Assembly (NCBI RefSeq): GCF_020379485.1
Contig: NW_026015504.1
Span: 1 to 64,000 of the forward strand
From: Brassica napus
Lineage: Eukaryota; Streptophyta; Magnoliopsida; Brassicales; Brassicaceae
DNA: 64,000 bases
Direction of reading: 5' to 3'
In this document: one piece after another, positions 15,515-28,085 of the stretch
Layout of the letters: every line of letters starts with the position of its first letter
How positions within the stretch are numbered: position 1 is the first letter of the stretch
Notes under the pieces: generated by a model
What the model saw: the letters and a program-made list of their open reading frames with translations, nothing else
Told to the model about the DNA's origin: nothing
Databases searched by the model: none
Made by a program: the position numbers and the translations under genes

Positions 15515-16087
15515 CCCTGTTGGGAACTACGCTACGCGTGAGTCGGGCGCTCGGTCCGGGCCTAGCGAGTTGCAAGAAAATCGGGGAGTACGCGGGGCCT
15601 AGTTTTTAACATAATTTAATATATTTTTTAATATGTTTAGATAACAAAAATTATAATAAAAGTTTTAATACATGCTTTTATAAATATTACAAAAGAACAT
15701 ACGTTTTTCCTCTCGTACACATCTGATTCAAGCACCACAAAAAAGAATTTCAATTCATGGGATAAAAAAAAAAAAGAAAATCCCCAAATGTATATGAACG
15801 TGAGTTAGTTTTGGGCCAAACAAATATTAAACTAAGTTTTTTTATGGGCTCAGCATCCATTTTTGGATTTAGTGGGCAATTGTCAATTGTTAATAATCAA
15901 AATTTTTAATGTCGAGTTCATGACCGAGTTAAACTACGCGGCCGCGTTTCCCATTTTACGCGGACAACGCGGACTTCTACGGCCAACCGATTTTAGTCAC
16001 CGATTTGCACCTCCTCCCCGCGGCCAAGCTCCGAGTCACGCCTAGGCGGCCGCCTAGGCGGCTAGGCGGCCGCGTTTTCGAACAGGG
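15515..16087. mobile_element. Non-autonomous hAT-type element (MITE), copy 1
   Basis: This 573-bp element interrupts a satellite monomer. Its ends are inverted: CCCTGTTGGGAACTACGC on the left, and CCCTGTTCGAAAACGCGG when the right end is read on the minus strand. An inner pair (CGTGAGTCGGGCGCTCGG and CGTGACTCGGAGCTTGG) is also inverted. The perfect 8-bp target duplication is the mark of the hAT superfamily. The ends are GC-rich with repeated ACGCGG and CTAGGCGGCCGC motifs, which could be subterminal transposase-binding repeats, while the centre (15,600-15,900) is AT-rich. The open frame at 15,863-16,045 shows no transposase features, so the element must be mobilised in trans. The right end carries a 12-bp extra CTAGGCGGCCGC unit compared with the copy at 57,489. 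Confidence 0.88.
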
Positions 16088-16095
16088 GTAAAACT
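16088..16095. repeat. 8-bp target site duplication, right (hAT copy 1)
   Basis: GTAAAACT follows the terminal AACAGGG of the element and matches 15,507-15,514 exactly. Confidence 0.93.
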
Positions 16096-19000
16096 TCATA
16101 ATCCTCCCTAAATCGATAGAATAACAACTATAAAATCATTATTTTCTTGAAAAACAGAGACAGCAAAGGTTGTAAACCTCTATGAACATCATCATATATT
16201 AGTACAGGATGCAACTATGCATTAAAACAATATTGTCGTATTTTTTGAAATTTTCTCAAAATTTATGTGTTAACCCCTATGAAAATATTTAGTTTTTGGT
16301 AAATACATTATATTCTGAAGCCTATAATCTTTAGTGTTGTTTTAAAATTTCTAACCACATTCTACATTTGTATTAATGTATTTTAAGCTCTTTTTCATGG
16401 TAAATGAGCAACATTTCAATTTTTTATCAATTAATTTAGTAAAACCTCATAATACTCCCTAAATCGATGGAATAACCACTATAAAATAATTATTTTCTTG
16501 AAAAACGGAGACGACATAGGCTGTAAACCTCTATGAACATCATCATATGTTAGTGCAGGATGCAACTATGCATTAAAACAATATTTTCGTATTTTTTGAA
16601 ATTTTCTCAAAATCTATGTGTTAACTAACCCCTACGAAAATATTGAGTTTTTGGTAAATAATTTATATACTGAAGCCTATAATCTTTAGTGTTGTTTTAA
16701 AATTTCTAACCACATTCCATATTTGCATTAATGTATTTTAAGCTCTTTTTCATGGTATATGAAAATCGTTATAATTTTTTTTATGAATTAATATAGTAAA
16801 ACTTCATAATCCTCCCTAAATTGATGGAATAACCACTATAAAATCACTATTTTCTTGAAAAACGGAGACAACAAAGGCTATAAACCTCTATGAACATCAT
16901 CATATGTTAGTGCATGATGCAACTATGCATTAAAATAATGCTGTCGTATTTTTAAAAAAAATTTCCAAATCTATGTGTTAACTAACCCCTACAAAAATGT
17001 TGAGTTTTTTGTAAATACATTATATACTGAAGCCTATAATCTTTAGTGTTGTTTTAAAATTTCTAACCATATTCTACATTTGTATTAATATATTTTAAGC
17101 TCTTTTTCATGGAATGCGGAAATCGTTATAATTTTTTTTATCAATTAATTCAGTAAAACCTCATAATACTCCCTAAATCGATGGAATAACCACTATAAAA
17201 TCACTATGTTCTTGAAAAACAGAGAAAACAAAGGCTGTAAACCTCTATGAACATCATCATATGTTAGTGCACAATGCAACTATGCATTGAAACAATATTG
17301 TCGTATTTTTTGAAATTTTCTCTAAATCTATGTTTTTTGAGAAAATATTGAGTTTTTGGTAAATACTTTATATACCGAAGCCTATTTTCTTTACTGTTGT
17401 TTTAAAATTTCTAACCATATTATACATTTGTATTAATTTATGCTTAACTATCTTTCATGGTAAATGAGCATCGTTCAATTGTTTTTATAAATTAATTTAG
17501 TAAAACTTCATATACTCCCTAAATTAGTGGACTAACCACTATAAAATCACTATTTTCTAGAGAAATTGAGACAAAAAAATGTTCCAAACCTTTTTGACTA
17601 TCATCATATAATAGTACATGATGCAACTATGATTTAAAACAATATTTTCGTATTTTTTAAAATTTTCTCAAAATCTACGTGTTAACCCCTACGAAAATAT
17701 TGAGTTTTTGGTAAACACTTTATATACTGAAGCCTATAATCTTTAGTGTTGTTTTAAAATTTCTAACCATATTCTACATTATTATAAATGTATGCTAAAC
17801 TCTCTTTCATGGTAAATGAGCATCGTTCAATTGTTTTTATAAATTAATTCAGTAAAAGTTCATAATACTCCCTAAATCGATGGAATAACCACTACAAAAT
17901 CACTATTTTCTTGAAAAACGGAGAAAACAAAGGTTTTAAACCTTATTGAACATCATCATATATTAGAGCAGGATGCAACTGTGCATTAAAAAAATATTGT
18001 CGTATTTTTTGAAATTTTCTCAAAATCTATGTGTTTAACCCCTAACGAAAATATTGAGTTTTTGGTAAATACTTTATATACTGAAGCCTATAATCTTTAG
18101 TGTTGTTTTAAAATTTCTAACCACATTTTACATTTGTAGTAACGTATTTTAAGCTCTTTTCATGGTATATGGAAATCGTTATAATTTTTGTATCAATTAA
18201 TTTAGTAAACTTCATAATACTCCCTAAATCGATGTTATAACCACTATAAAATCACTATTTTCTTGAAAAACGGAGACAACAAAGGCTGTAAACCTCTATG
18301 AACATCATCATATGTTAGTGCATGATGCAACTATGCATTAAAACAATATTGTCGTATTTTTAAAAAAAATTCAAAATCTATGTGTTAACTAACCCCTACG
18401 AAAATATTGAGTTTTTGGTAAATACTTTATATACTGAAGCCTATAATCTTTACTGTTGTTTTAAAATTTCTAACCACATTCTATATATTAAGCTCTTTTT
18501 CATGATGTATGAAAATCGTTATAATTTTTTATCAATTAATTTAGTAAAACTTCATAATATTCCCTAAATCGATGGAATAACCACTATAAAATCATTATTT
18601 TCTTGAAAAACGGAGACAAAAAGGTTCCAAACCTCTTTGAACATCATCATATGTTAGTGCAGGATGCAACTATGCATTAAAATAATATTGTCGTATTTTT
18701 TAAAATTTTCCCAAAATATGTGTTAACCCCTACGAAAATATTGAGTTTTTGGTAAACACTTTATATACTGAAGCCTATAATCTTTAGTGTTGTTTTAAAA
18801 TTTCTAACCATATTCTACATTATTATAAAAGTATGCTAAACTCTCTTTCATGGTAAATGAGCATCGTTCAATTGTTTTTATAAATTAATTCAGTAAAAGT
18901 TCATAATACTCCCTAAATCGATGGAATAACCACTATAAAATCACTATTTTCTTGAAAAACGGAGAAAACAAAGGTTTTAAACCTCTTTGAATATCATCAT

Positions 19001-21838
19001 ATGTTAGAGCAGGATGCAACTGTGCATTAAAACAATATTGTCGTATTTTTTGAAATTTTCTCAAAATCTATGTGTTTAACCCCAACGAAAATATTGAGTT
19101 TTTGGTAAATACTTTATATACTGAAGCTTATAATCTTTAGTGTTGTTTTAAAATTTCTAACCACATTTTATTTTTTGTAGTAACGTATTTTAAGCTCTTT
19201 TCATGGTATATGGAAATCGTTATAATTTTTTTATCAATTAATTTAATAAAACTTCATAATACTCCGTAAATCGATGAAATAACCATTATAAAATCACTAT
19301 TTTCTTGAAAAACGGAGACAACAAAGGCTGTAAACCTCTATGAACATCATCATATGTTAGTGCAGGAGGCAACTATGCATTAAAACAATATTGTCGTGTT
19401 TTTTGAATTTTTCTCAAAATCTGTGTTAACCCCTACGAAAATATTGTGGTTTTGGTAAATACTTTATATACTGAAGCTTATAATCTTTAGTTTTGTTTTA
19501 AAATTTCTAACCATATTCTACATTTTTATTAATGTATGATAAACTCTCTTTCATGGTAAATTAATTTAATAAAACTTCATATACTCCCTAGTGGACTAAC
19601 CGTTATAAAATCACTATATTCTAGAGAAATAGAGACAAAAAAATGTTTCAAACCTCTTTGACCATCACCATATATTAGTACAGGATGCAACTATACATTA
19701 AAACAATATTTTCGTATTTTTTGAAATTTTCTCAAAATCTATATGTTAACCCCTACGAAAATATTGAGTTTTTGGTAAATACATTATATACCGAAGCCTA
19801 TAATCTTTAGTGTTGTTTTAAAATATCTAACCACATTCTACATTTGTATTAATGTATTTTAAGCTCTTTTTCATGGTAAATGAGCATCGTTATAATTTTT
19901 TTATCAATTAATTTAATAAAACTTCATATACTCCCCAAATTAGTGGACTAACCATTATAAAATCGCTATTCTCTACAGAAATGGAGAAAAAAAATGTTCC
20001 AAACCACTTTGACCATCATCATATATTAGTACATGATGCAATTATGCATTAAAACAATCTTATAGTATTTTTTGAAATTTTCTCAAAATTTATGTGTCTC
20101 AACGAAAATATTGAGTTTTTGGTAAATAATTTATATACTGAAGCCTATAATCTTTAGTGTTGTTTTAAAATTTCTAACCACATTCTACGTTTGTATTAAT
20201 GTATTTTAAGCTCTTTTTCATGATATATGAAAATCGTTATAATTTTTTTATCAATTAATTTAGTAAAACTTCATAATACTCCCTAAATCGATGGAATAAC
20301 CACTATAAAATCATTATTTTCTTGAAAAACGGAGACAACAAAGGTTTCAAACCTCTTTGAACATCTTCATATGTTAGTGCAGGATGCAACTATGCATTAA
20401 AACAATATTGTCGTATTTTTTGAAATTTTCCCAAAATCTGTGTTAACCTCTACGAAAATATTGAGTTTTTGGTAAATACTTTATATACTGAAGCTTATAA
20501 TCTTTAGTGTTGTTTTAAAATTTCTAACCAAATTCTACATTTTTATTAATGTATGCTAAACTCTCTTTTATGGTAAATTAATTTAATAAAACTTCATATA
20601 CTCCCTAAATTAGTGGACTAACCGTTATAAAATCGCTATATTCTAGAGAAATTGAGACAAAAAATGTTCCAAACCTCTTTGACCATCATCATATATTAGT
20701 ACAGGATGCAACTTTACATTAAAACAATATTGTCGTATTTTTTGAAATTTTCTCAAAATCTATATGTTATCCCCTACGAAAATATTTAGTTTTTGGTAAA
20801 CACATTATATACTGAAGCCTATAATCTTTAGTGTTTTTTTTAAATTTCTAACTACATTCTACATTTGTATTAATGTATTTTAAGCTCTTTTTCATGGTAA
20901 ATGAGCATCATTATAATTTTTTTATCAATTAATTTTGTAAAACTTCATATACTCCCCAAATTAGTGGACTAACCATTATAAAATCGCTATTCTCTAGAGA
21001 AATTGAGACAAAAATGTTCCAAACCACTTTGACCAACATCATATATTAGTACAGGATGCAATTATGCATTAAAACAATCTTATAGTATTTTTTGAAATTT
21101 TCTCAAAATCTATGTGTCCCTACGAAAATATTGAGTTTTTGGTAAATACTTTATATACTGAATCCTATAATCTTTAGTGTTGTTTTAAAATTTCTAACCA
21201 TATTCTACTTTGTTATTAATGTATGCTAAACTCTTTTTCTTGGCAAATGAACATCGTTCAATTGTTTATATAATTTAATTTAGTAAAACTTCATGTACTC
21301 TCCAAATTAGTGGACTAACCATTATAAAATCGCTATTCTCTAGAGAAATGGAGACAAAAATGTTCCAAACCACTTTGACCATCATCATATATTAGTACAT
21401 GATGCAATTATGCATTAGAACAATCTTGTCGTATTTTTTGAAATTTTCTCAAAATCTATGTGTTAACTAACCCCTACGAAAATATTGAGTTTTTGGTAAA
21501 TATTTTATATACTAAAGCCTATAATCTTTAGTGTTGTTTTAAAATTTCTAACCACATTCTACATTTTTATTAACGTATTTTAAGCTCTTTTTCATGGTAT
21601 ATGGAAATCGTTATAATTTTTTTATCAATTAATTTAGTAAAACTTCATATACTCCATAAATCGATGGAATAACCACTATAAAATCACTATTTTCTTGAAA
21701 AATGGAGACAACAAAGGTTTAAAACCTCTTTGAACATCATCATATGTTAGTGCAGGATGCAACTGTGCATTAAAACAATATTGTCGTATTTTTTGAAATT
21801 TTCTCAAAATCTATGTGTTTAAACCCCTACGAAAATAT
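16088..21838. repeat. Large higher-order satellite block, copy B
   Basis: Partner of the block at 6,870-12,533 (see its shared private variants). It begins directly after the hAT element, so the left breakpoint of the homology is obscured by that insertion. No second hAT copy is found at the place (~24.7 kb) predicted by a further 9.2-kb period. Either the hAT insertion came later than the block duplication, or the duplicated block did not include that point. Confidence 0.75.
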
Positions 21839-24800
21839 TGAGTTTTTGGTAAATACTTTATATACTGGTGCATATAATCTTTAATGTTGTTTTAAAATTT
21901 CTAACCACATTCTACATTTGTATTAACGTATTTTATGCTCTTTTTCATGGTATATGGAAATCGTTATAATTTTTTTATCAATTAATTTAATAAAACTTCA
22001 TAATACTCCGTAAATCGATGGTATAACCACTTTAAAATCACTATTTTCTTGAAATACGGAGACAAAAAAGGCTGTAAAACTCTATGAACATCATCATATG
22101 TTAGAGCAGGATGCAACTGTGCATTAAAATAATATTGTCGTATTTTTTGAAATTTTCTCAAAATCTATGTGTTTAACCCAACGAAAATATTGAGTTTTTG
22201 GTAAATACTTTATATACTGAAGCCTATAATCTTTAGTGTTGTTTTAAAATTTCTAACCACATTTTACATTTGTAGTAACGTATTTTAAGCTCTTTTTCAT
22301 GGTATATGGAAATCGTTATAATTTTTTTATCAATTAATTTAATAAAACTTCATAATACTCCGTAAATCGATGAAATAACCATTATAAAATCACTATTTTC
22401 TTGAAAAACGGAGACAACAAAGGCTGTAAAACTCTATGAACATCATCATATGTTAGTGCAGGATACAACTATGCATTAAAACAATATTTTCGTATTTTTC
22501 GAAATTTTCTCAAAATCTACGTGTTAACTAACCCCTACGAAAATATTGAGTTTTTGGTAAATATTTTATACAGTGAAGCCTATAATCTTTAGTGTTGTTT
22601 TAAAATTTATAACCATATTCTAAATTTTTATTAATGTATGCTAAACTCTCTTTCATGGTAAATGAGCATCGTTCAATTATTTTATAAATTAATTTAGTAA
22701 AACTTCATAATATTCCCTAAATCGGTGGAATAACCACTATAAAATCACTATTTTCTTGAAAAACAGAGACAACAAAGGTTCCAAACCTCTTTGAACATCA
22801 TCATATGTTAGTTTCATTAAAACAATATTGTCGTATTTTTTGAAATTTTCTCAAAATCTATGTGTTACTTTATATACTGAAACCTATAATCTTTAGTGTT
22901 GTTTTAAAATTTCTAACCATATTCTAGATTTTTATTAATGTATGCTAAACTCTCTTTTATGGTAAATGAGCATCGTTCAATTGTTGTTATAAATTAATTT
23001 AGTAAAACTTCATAATACTCCCAGAATCGATGGAATAACCACTATAACATCATCATATGTTAGTGCAAGATGCAACCATATTATACACTTTTATAATGTA
23101 TGCTGAGCTCTTTTTCATGGTAAATGAACATCGTTCAATTTTTTTTATAAATTAATTTCGTAAAACTTCATATACTCCCTAAATTAATGGACTAACCATT
23201 ATAAAATCGCTATTCTCTAGAGAAATTGAGACAAAAAATGTTCCAAACCTCTTCGACCAGCATCATATATTAGTACAGGATGTAATTATGCATTAAAACA
23301 ATATTGTCGTATTTTTTGAAATTTTCTCAAAATCTATGTGTTTAACCCCTACGAAAATACTGAGTTTTTGGTAAATACTTTATATATTGAAGCCTATAAT
23401 CTTTAATGATGTTTTAAAATTTCCAACCACATTCTACATTTGTATTAACATATTTAAACTCTTTTTCATGGTATATGAAAATCGTTATAATTTTTTATCA
23501 ATTAATTTAATAAAACTTCATAATACTCCGTAAATCGATGGAATAACCACTTTAAAATCACCATTTTCTTGAAAAACGGAGACAACAAAGGCTGTAAACC
23601 TCTATGAATAGCATCATATGTTAGTGCAGGATGCAACTATGCATTAAAACAATATTTTCGTATTTTTTTGAAATTTTCTCAAAATCTTTGTGTTTTGAAA
23701 AAATATTGAGTTTTTGGTAAATACTTTATATACTGAAGCCTATTTTCTTTACTGTTGTTTTTAAATTTCTAACCATATTATACATTTGTATTAATGTATG
23801 TTTAACTCTATTTCATGGGAAATGAGCATCGTTCAATTGTTTTTATCAATTAATTTAGTAAAACTTCATATACTCCCTAAATTAGTGGATTAACCATTAT
23901 AAAATCACTATTTTCTAGAGAAATGGAGACAAAAACATGTTTCAAACCTCTTTGACCATCGTCATATATTAGTACAGAATGCAACTATGCATTAAAACAA
24001 TATTGTCGTATTTTTTGAAATTTTCTCAAAATCTATGGTTTAACCCCTACGAAAATATTGAGTTTTTGGTAAACATTTTATATACTAAAACCTATAATCT
24101 TCAGTGTTGTTTTAAAATTTATAACCATATTCTACATTTTTATAAATGTATGCTAAACTCTCTCTCATGGTAAATGAGCATCGTTCAATTATTTTTATAA
24201 ATTAATTCAGTAAAAGTTCATAATACTCCCAAAATCGATGAAATAACCACTATAAAATCACTATTTTCTTGAAAAAGGAGACAATAAAGGTTTTAAACCT
24301 CTTTGAACATCATCATATTTAGTGCAGGATGCAACTGTGCATTAAAACAATATTGTTGTATTTTTTTAAATTTTTCCAAAATCTATGTGTTAACCCCCTT
24401 ACGAAAATATTGAATTTTTTGGTAAACACTTTATATACTGAAGCCTATAATCTTTAGTGTTGTTTTAAAATTTCTAACTATATTCTACATTTTTATAAAT
24501 GTATGCCAAACTCTCTTTCATGGTAAATGAGCATCGTTCAATTATTTTTATAAATTAATTCATTAAAAGTTCATAATACTCCCTAAATCGATGGAATAAC
24601 CACTATAAAATCACTATTTTCTTGAAAAACAGAGACCACAAAGGTTCCAAACCTCTTTGAACATCATCATATGTTAGTTGCATTAAAACAATATTGTCGT
24701 ATTTTTTGAAATTTTCTCAAAATCTATGTGTTACTTTATATACTGAAACCTATAATCTTTAGTGTTGTTTTAAAATTTCTAACCATATTCTACATTTTTA

Positions 24801-26019
24801 TTAATGTATGCTAAACTCTCTTTCATGGTAAATGAGCATCGTTCAATTGTTTTTATAAATTAATTTAGTAAAACTTCATAATATTCCCTAAATCGATGGA
24901 ATAACCACTATAAAATCACTATTTTCTTGAAAAACGGAGACAGCAAAGGTTTCAAACCTCTTTGAACATCATCATATGTTAGTGCAAGATGAAACTATGC
25001 ATTAAAACAATATTGTCGTATTTTTTGAAATTTTCTCAAAATCTATGTGTTAACTCCTACGAAAAATATTGAGTTTTTGGTAAATACTTTATATACTGAA
25101 GCCTAAAATCTTTAGTGTTGTTTTAAAATTTTTAACAATATTCTACATTTTTATTAATGTATGCTAAGCTCTTTTTCATGGTAAATGAACATCGTTCAAT
25201 TGTTTTTATAAATTAATTTCGTAAAAATTCATATACTCCCTAAATTAGTGGACTAACCATTATAAAATCGCTATTGTCTCGAGAAATTGAGACAAAAAAT
25301 GTTCCAAACCTCTTTGACCAGCATCATATATTAGTACAGGATGCAATTATGCATTAAAACAATATTGTCGTATTTTCTGAAATTTTCTCAAAATCTATGT
25401 GTTAACCCCTACGAAAATATTGAGTTTTTGGTAAATACTTTATACAGTGAAGCCTATAATCTTTAGTGTTGTTTTAAAATTTCTAACCATATTCTAAATT
25501 TTTATTAATGTATGCTAAACTTTCTTTCATGGTAAATGAGCATCATTCAATTGTTTTTATAAATTAATTTAGTAAAACTTCATATACTCGTTAAATTAGT
25601 GGATTAACCATTATAAAATCGCTATTCTCTAGAGAAATGGAGACATAAAATGTTCCAAACCTCTTTGACCATCATCATATATTAGTACATGATGCAACTA
25701 TGCATTAAAACAATATTGTCATATTTTTTGAAATTTTTTCAAAATCTATGTGTTCCCCTACGAAAATATTAATACTTTATATACCGAAGCCTATAATCTT
25801 TAGTGTTGTTTTAAAATTTCAAACCATATTCTACATTTGTATTAATGTATGTTAAACTCTCTTTCATGGTAAATGAGCATCGTTCGATTGTTTTTATAAA
25901 TTAATTTAATAAAACTTCACATATTCCCTAAATTAGTGGACTAACCATTATAAAATCGTTATTCTCTAGAGAAATGGAGACAAAAAAAGGTTGCAAACCT
26001 CTTTGAACATCATCCTATA

Positions 26020-26700
26020 TTAGTAGAGGAGGCAACTGTGTATTAAAGCGATATTGTTTATTTTTTTGAATTTTTCTCAAAATCTATGTGTTAACAACCC
26101 GTACGAAAATATTGAGTTTTATGTTAAACGCTCTATATACTGAAGCTTACATTTTTTTATTGTTATTCTAAATTTTCTAACAACAATCTATATTTATATT
26201 AATGTATGTTAAACTCTCTTTCATGGTATATGAGAATCATTCTAATGTTTTTTATCAATTAATTAGTAAAAACTTCATAATATTATCTAAATTATTGGAA
26301 TAACCACTACAAAACCGCTATTCTCTTGAGAAACAGAGACAACAAAGGTTCCAAGCATCTTTAAACATCATCATATGTTAGTGCATGATGCAACTATCCA
26401 TTAAAAAATATATTCATATTTTTTTAATTTTTCTCCAAATCTAGGTATAAATTGCTACGAATATATTGAGTTTTATGTTAAACGCACTATATACTGAAGT
26501 ATATACTTTTTAGTGTTTTTTTAAAAAATTTAACCACTTTCTACATTTGTATTAATGTATGTTAAACTCTCTTTCATGATGCATGGAAATCGTTTTAATT
26601 TTTTATCAATTAATTTAGTAAAACTTCATAATACTCCCTAAATCGGTGGAATAACCACTATTAAATCGCTATTTTCTTGAAAAATAGAGACAACAAAGGC
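26020..26700. repeat. Diverged satellite monomers near the array edge
   Basis: Roughly two monomers here differ from the consensus much more than their neighbours do. Examples are GAGTTTTATGTTAAACGC in place of GAGTTTTTGGTAAATAC, and TCTATATTTATATTAATG in place of TCTACATTTGTATTAATG. Reduced homogenisation near array edges is a known satellite property. The two monomers between this patch and the edge (26,700-27,370) are closer to consensus. Confidence 0.75.
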
Positions 26701-27370
26701 TCAAACCTCTTTGAACATCATCATATGTTAGTGCAGGATGCAAATATGCATTAAAACAATATTGTCATATTTTTTGAATTTTTCTCAAAATCTATGTATT
26801 AACCCCATACAAAAATATTGAGTTTTTGGTAAATGTTTTATATACTGAAGCCTATAATCTTTAGTGTTGTTTTAAAATTTCTAACCACATTCTACATTTG
26901 TATTAATGTATTTTAAGCTCTTTTTCATGGTATATGGGAATCGTTATAAATTTTTTTATCAATTAATTTAGTAAAACTTCATAATACTCCTTAAATCGAT
27001 GGAATAACCACTATAAAATTACTATTTTCTTGAAAAACGGAGACAACAAAAGCTCCAAACCTCTTTGAACATCATCATATGTTAGTGCAGGATGCAACTA
27101 TGCATTAAAACAATATTGTTGTATTTTTTGAAATTTTCTCAAAGTATATGTGTTAAACCCTACAAAAATATTGAGTTTTTGGTAAATGCTTTATATACTG
27201 AAGCCTATAATCTTTAGTGTTGTTTTAACATTTTTAACCATATTCTACATTTGTATTAATGTATGTTAAACCCTCTTTCATAGTAAATGAGCATCGTTCA
27301 ATTGTTTTTATAAATTAATTTAGTAAAACTTCGTATACTCCATAAATTAGTGGACTAACTATTATAAAGT

Positions 27371-27830
27371 GCTAAGATAAACCATCCACGGCTGCTCCGG
27401 TTTTCATTCAGCCATATCCTTGTCCACCAATGGTTCCCTGACTTCTCTGCTGCCATCACTTGCGTTTGACATCTTCATGATTATATGTGTCTTCCTTCTG
27501 GAGTTTTTGGTCTCCACAACTTTCCTCAAAACTGCAAAGAGACGAAACCTGAAGCAAGAGTTGAGTAAGAAGGCAGAAGAAATGTACAAAGGAGCAAACT
27601 GGAAAAGCAGAGAACGAGAATAATGAAGATGATAGCTCCTTATAGTTGATAGTGACGTTTTAGGCAAGAAAGCTTTGTGGGGGTCTATTACCAAAGAGAC
27701 GAAAGCTCTGTTTTATGTCTTTTTCTTGGCATTATATTTAGGGGGCAGATTAGTTTCCTCCTCTATAGCTAAGGACAACGTTAAGCTAGTTGAGAGGGGA
27801 TGAAACCAAATTGAGGTAAATATAAAACCA
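27371..27830. pseudogene. Decayed gene fragment, possibly a membrane protein, copy 1
   Basis: Base composition changes abruptly from satellite to coding-like DNA. On the plus strand, 27,381-27,623 is open without an ATG near its start. It encodes a hydrophobic stretch (AFDIFMIICVFLLEFL) followed by a basic helix-like part (KRRNLKQELSKKAEEMYK). A second frame stays open from 27,569 to 27,645 and ends in the acidic NENNEDDSSL. A third open stretch lies at 27,636-27,803 (KKALWGSITKETKALFYVFF and beyond). Three adjoining frames suggest one gene broken by frameshifts. The minus strand is an alternative: the tract ending CTCTTTGCAG, a good splice acceptor, opens a frame ending EPLVDKDMAE-stop at ~27,404. 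That would be a last exon of a minus-strand gene. The strand cannot be settled from sequence alone, and the product is not recognised. Confidence 0.4.
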
Positions 27831-27961
27831 ATATTCTGTATAAAAAGAACATCACAAAGATGCACATCTGGACCTTTTTTGTTATAACATCATAACTTTA
27901 TTAATATCAAATCAATGTAACATATTACATGGAACATAAATTACATCGAACATGTTGTTAT
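27831..27961. other. AT-rich spacer, nothing recognised
   Basis: A stretch of 130 bp between the gene fragment and the poly-A insertion. It has no open frame, repeat or motif that I can support. Confidence 0.5.
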
Positions 27962-27974
27962 AAAGAACTCGACG

Positions 27975-28008
<34 letters not shown>

Positions 28009-28009
28009 C
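27962..28009 (+). mobile_element. Minimal poly-A retro-insertion with target duplication, copy 1
   Basis: AAAGAACTC at 27,962-27,970 is followed by GACG and then 29 A residues. AAAGAACTC appears again at 28,001-28,009. A 9-bp direct repeat enclosing only a few bases plus a poly-A tract is what an extremely 5'-truncated LINE-mediated insertion would leave. The same structure occurs in the other island copy with 27 A residues, so it predates the duplication. Expansion of an A-rich tract next to a chance repeat is the alternative. Confidence 0.55.
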
Positions 28010-28085
28010 AACTATTATATTATAGAAGGATAGATATAAGAAAAAAAATAGAAAAAAAATGGAAGCTGCCAAATTACAAACATAA

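Larger units (their letters stand above)
16088..27370. repeat. ~350-bp satellite array, segment 2
   Basis: Continuation of the same array after the hAT insertion, in the same orientation. It mixes two monomer classes. It also contains short, rearranged monomers at ~22,790-23,090 and ~24,660-24,735, and a run of clearly diverged monomers at about 26,020-26,700. The last unit ends inside a class-B monomer at ATTATAAA just before GTGCTAAGATAAACC, where the low-copy island starts. Confidence 0.95.

Noticed and set aside
15863..16045. 60-residue open frame in the hAT element as a protein
   Set aside because: It has no hAT dimerisation or catalytic features and runs through terminal GC-rich repeats. 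Its conservation at 57,847-58,029 is explained by the segmental duplication.
1..27370. CRISPR-like or phage repeat array
   Set aside because: The repeats are contiguous 350-bp monomers without unique spacers, and the DNA has eukaryotic splice and transposon features.
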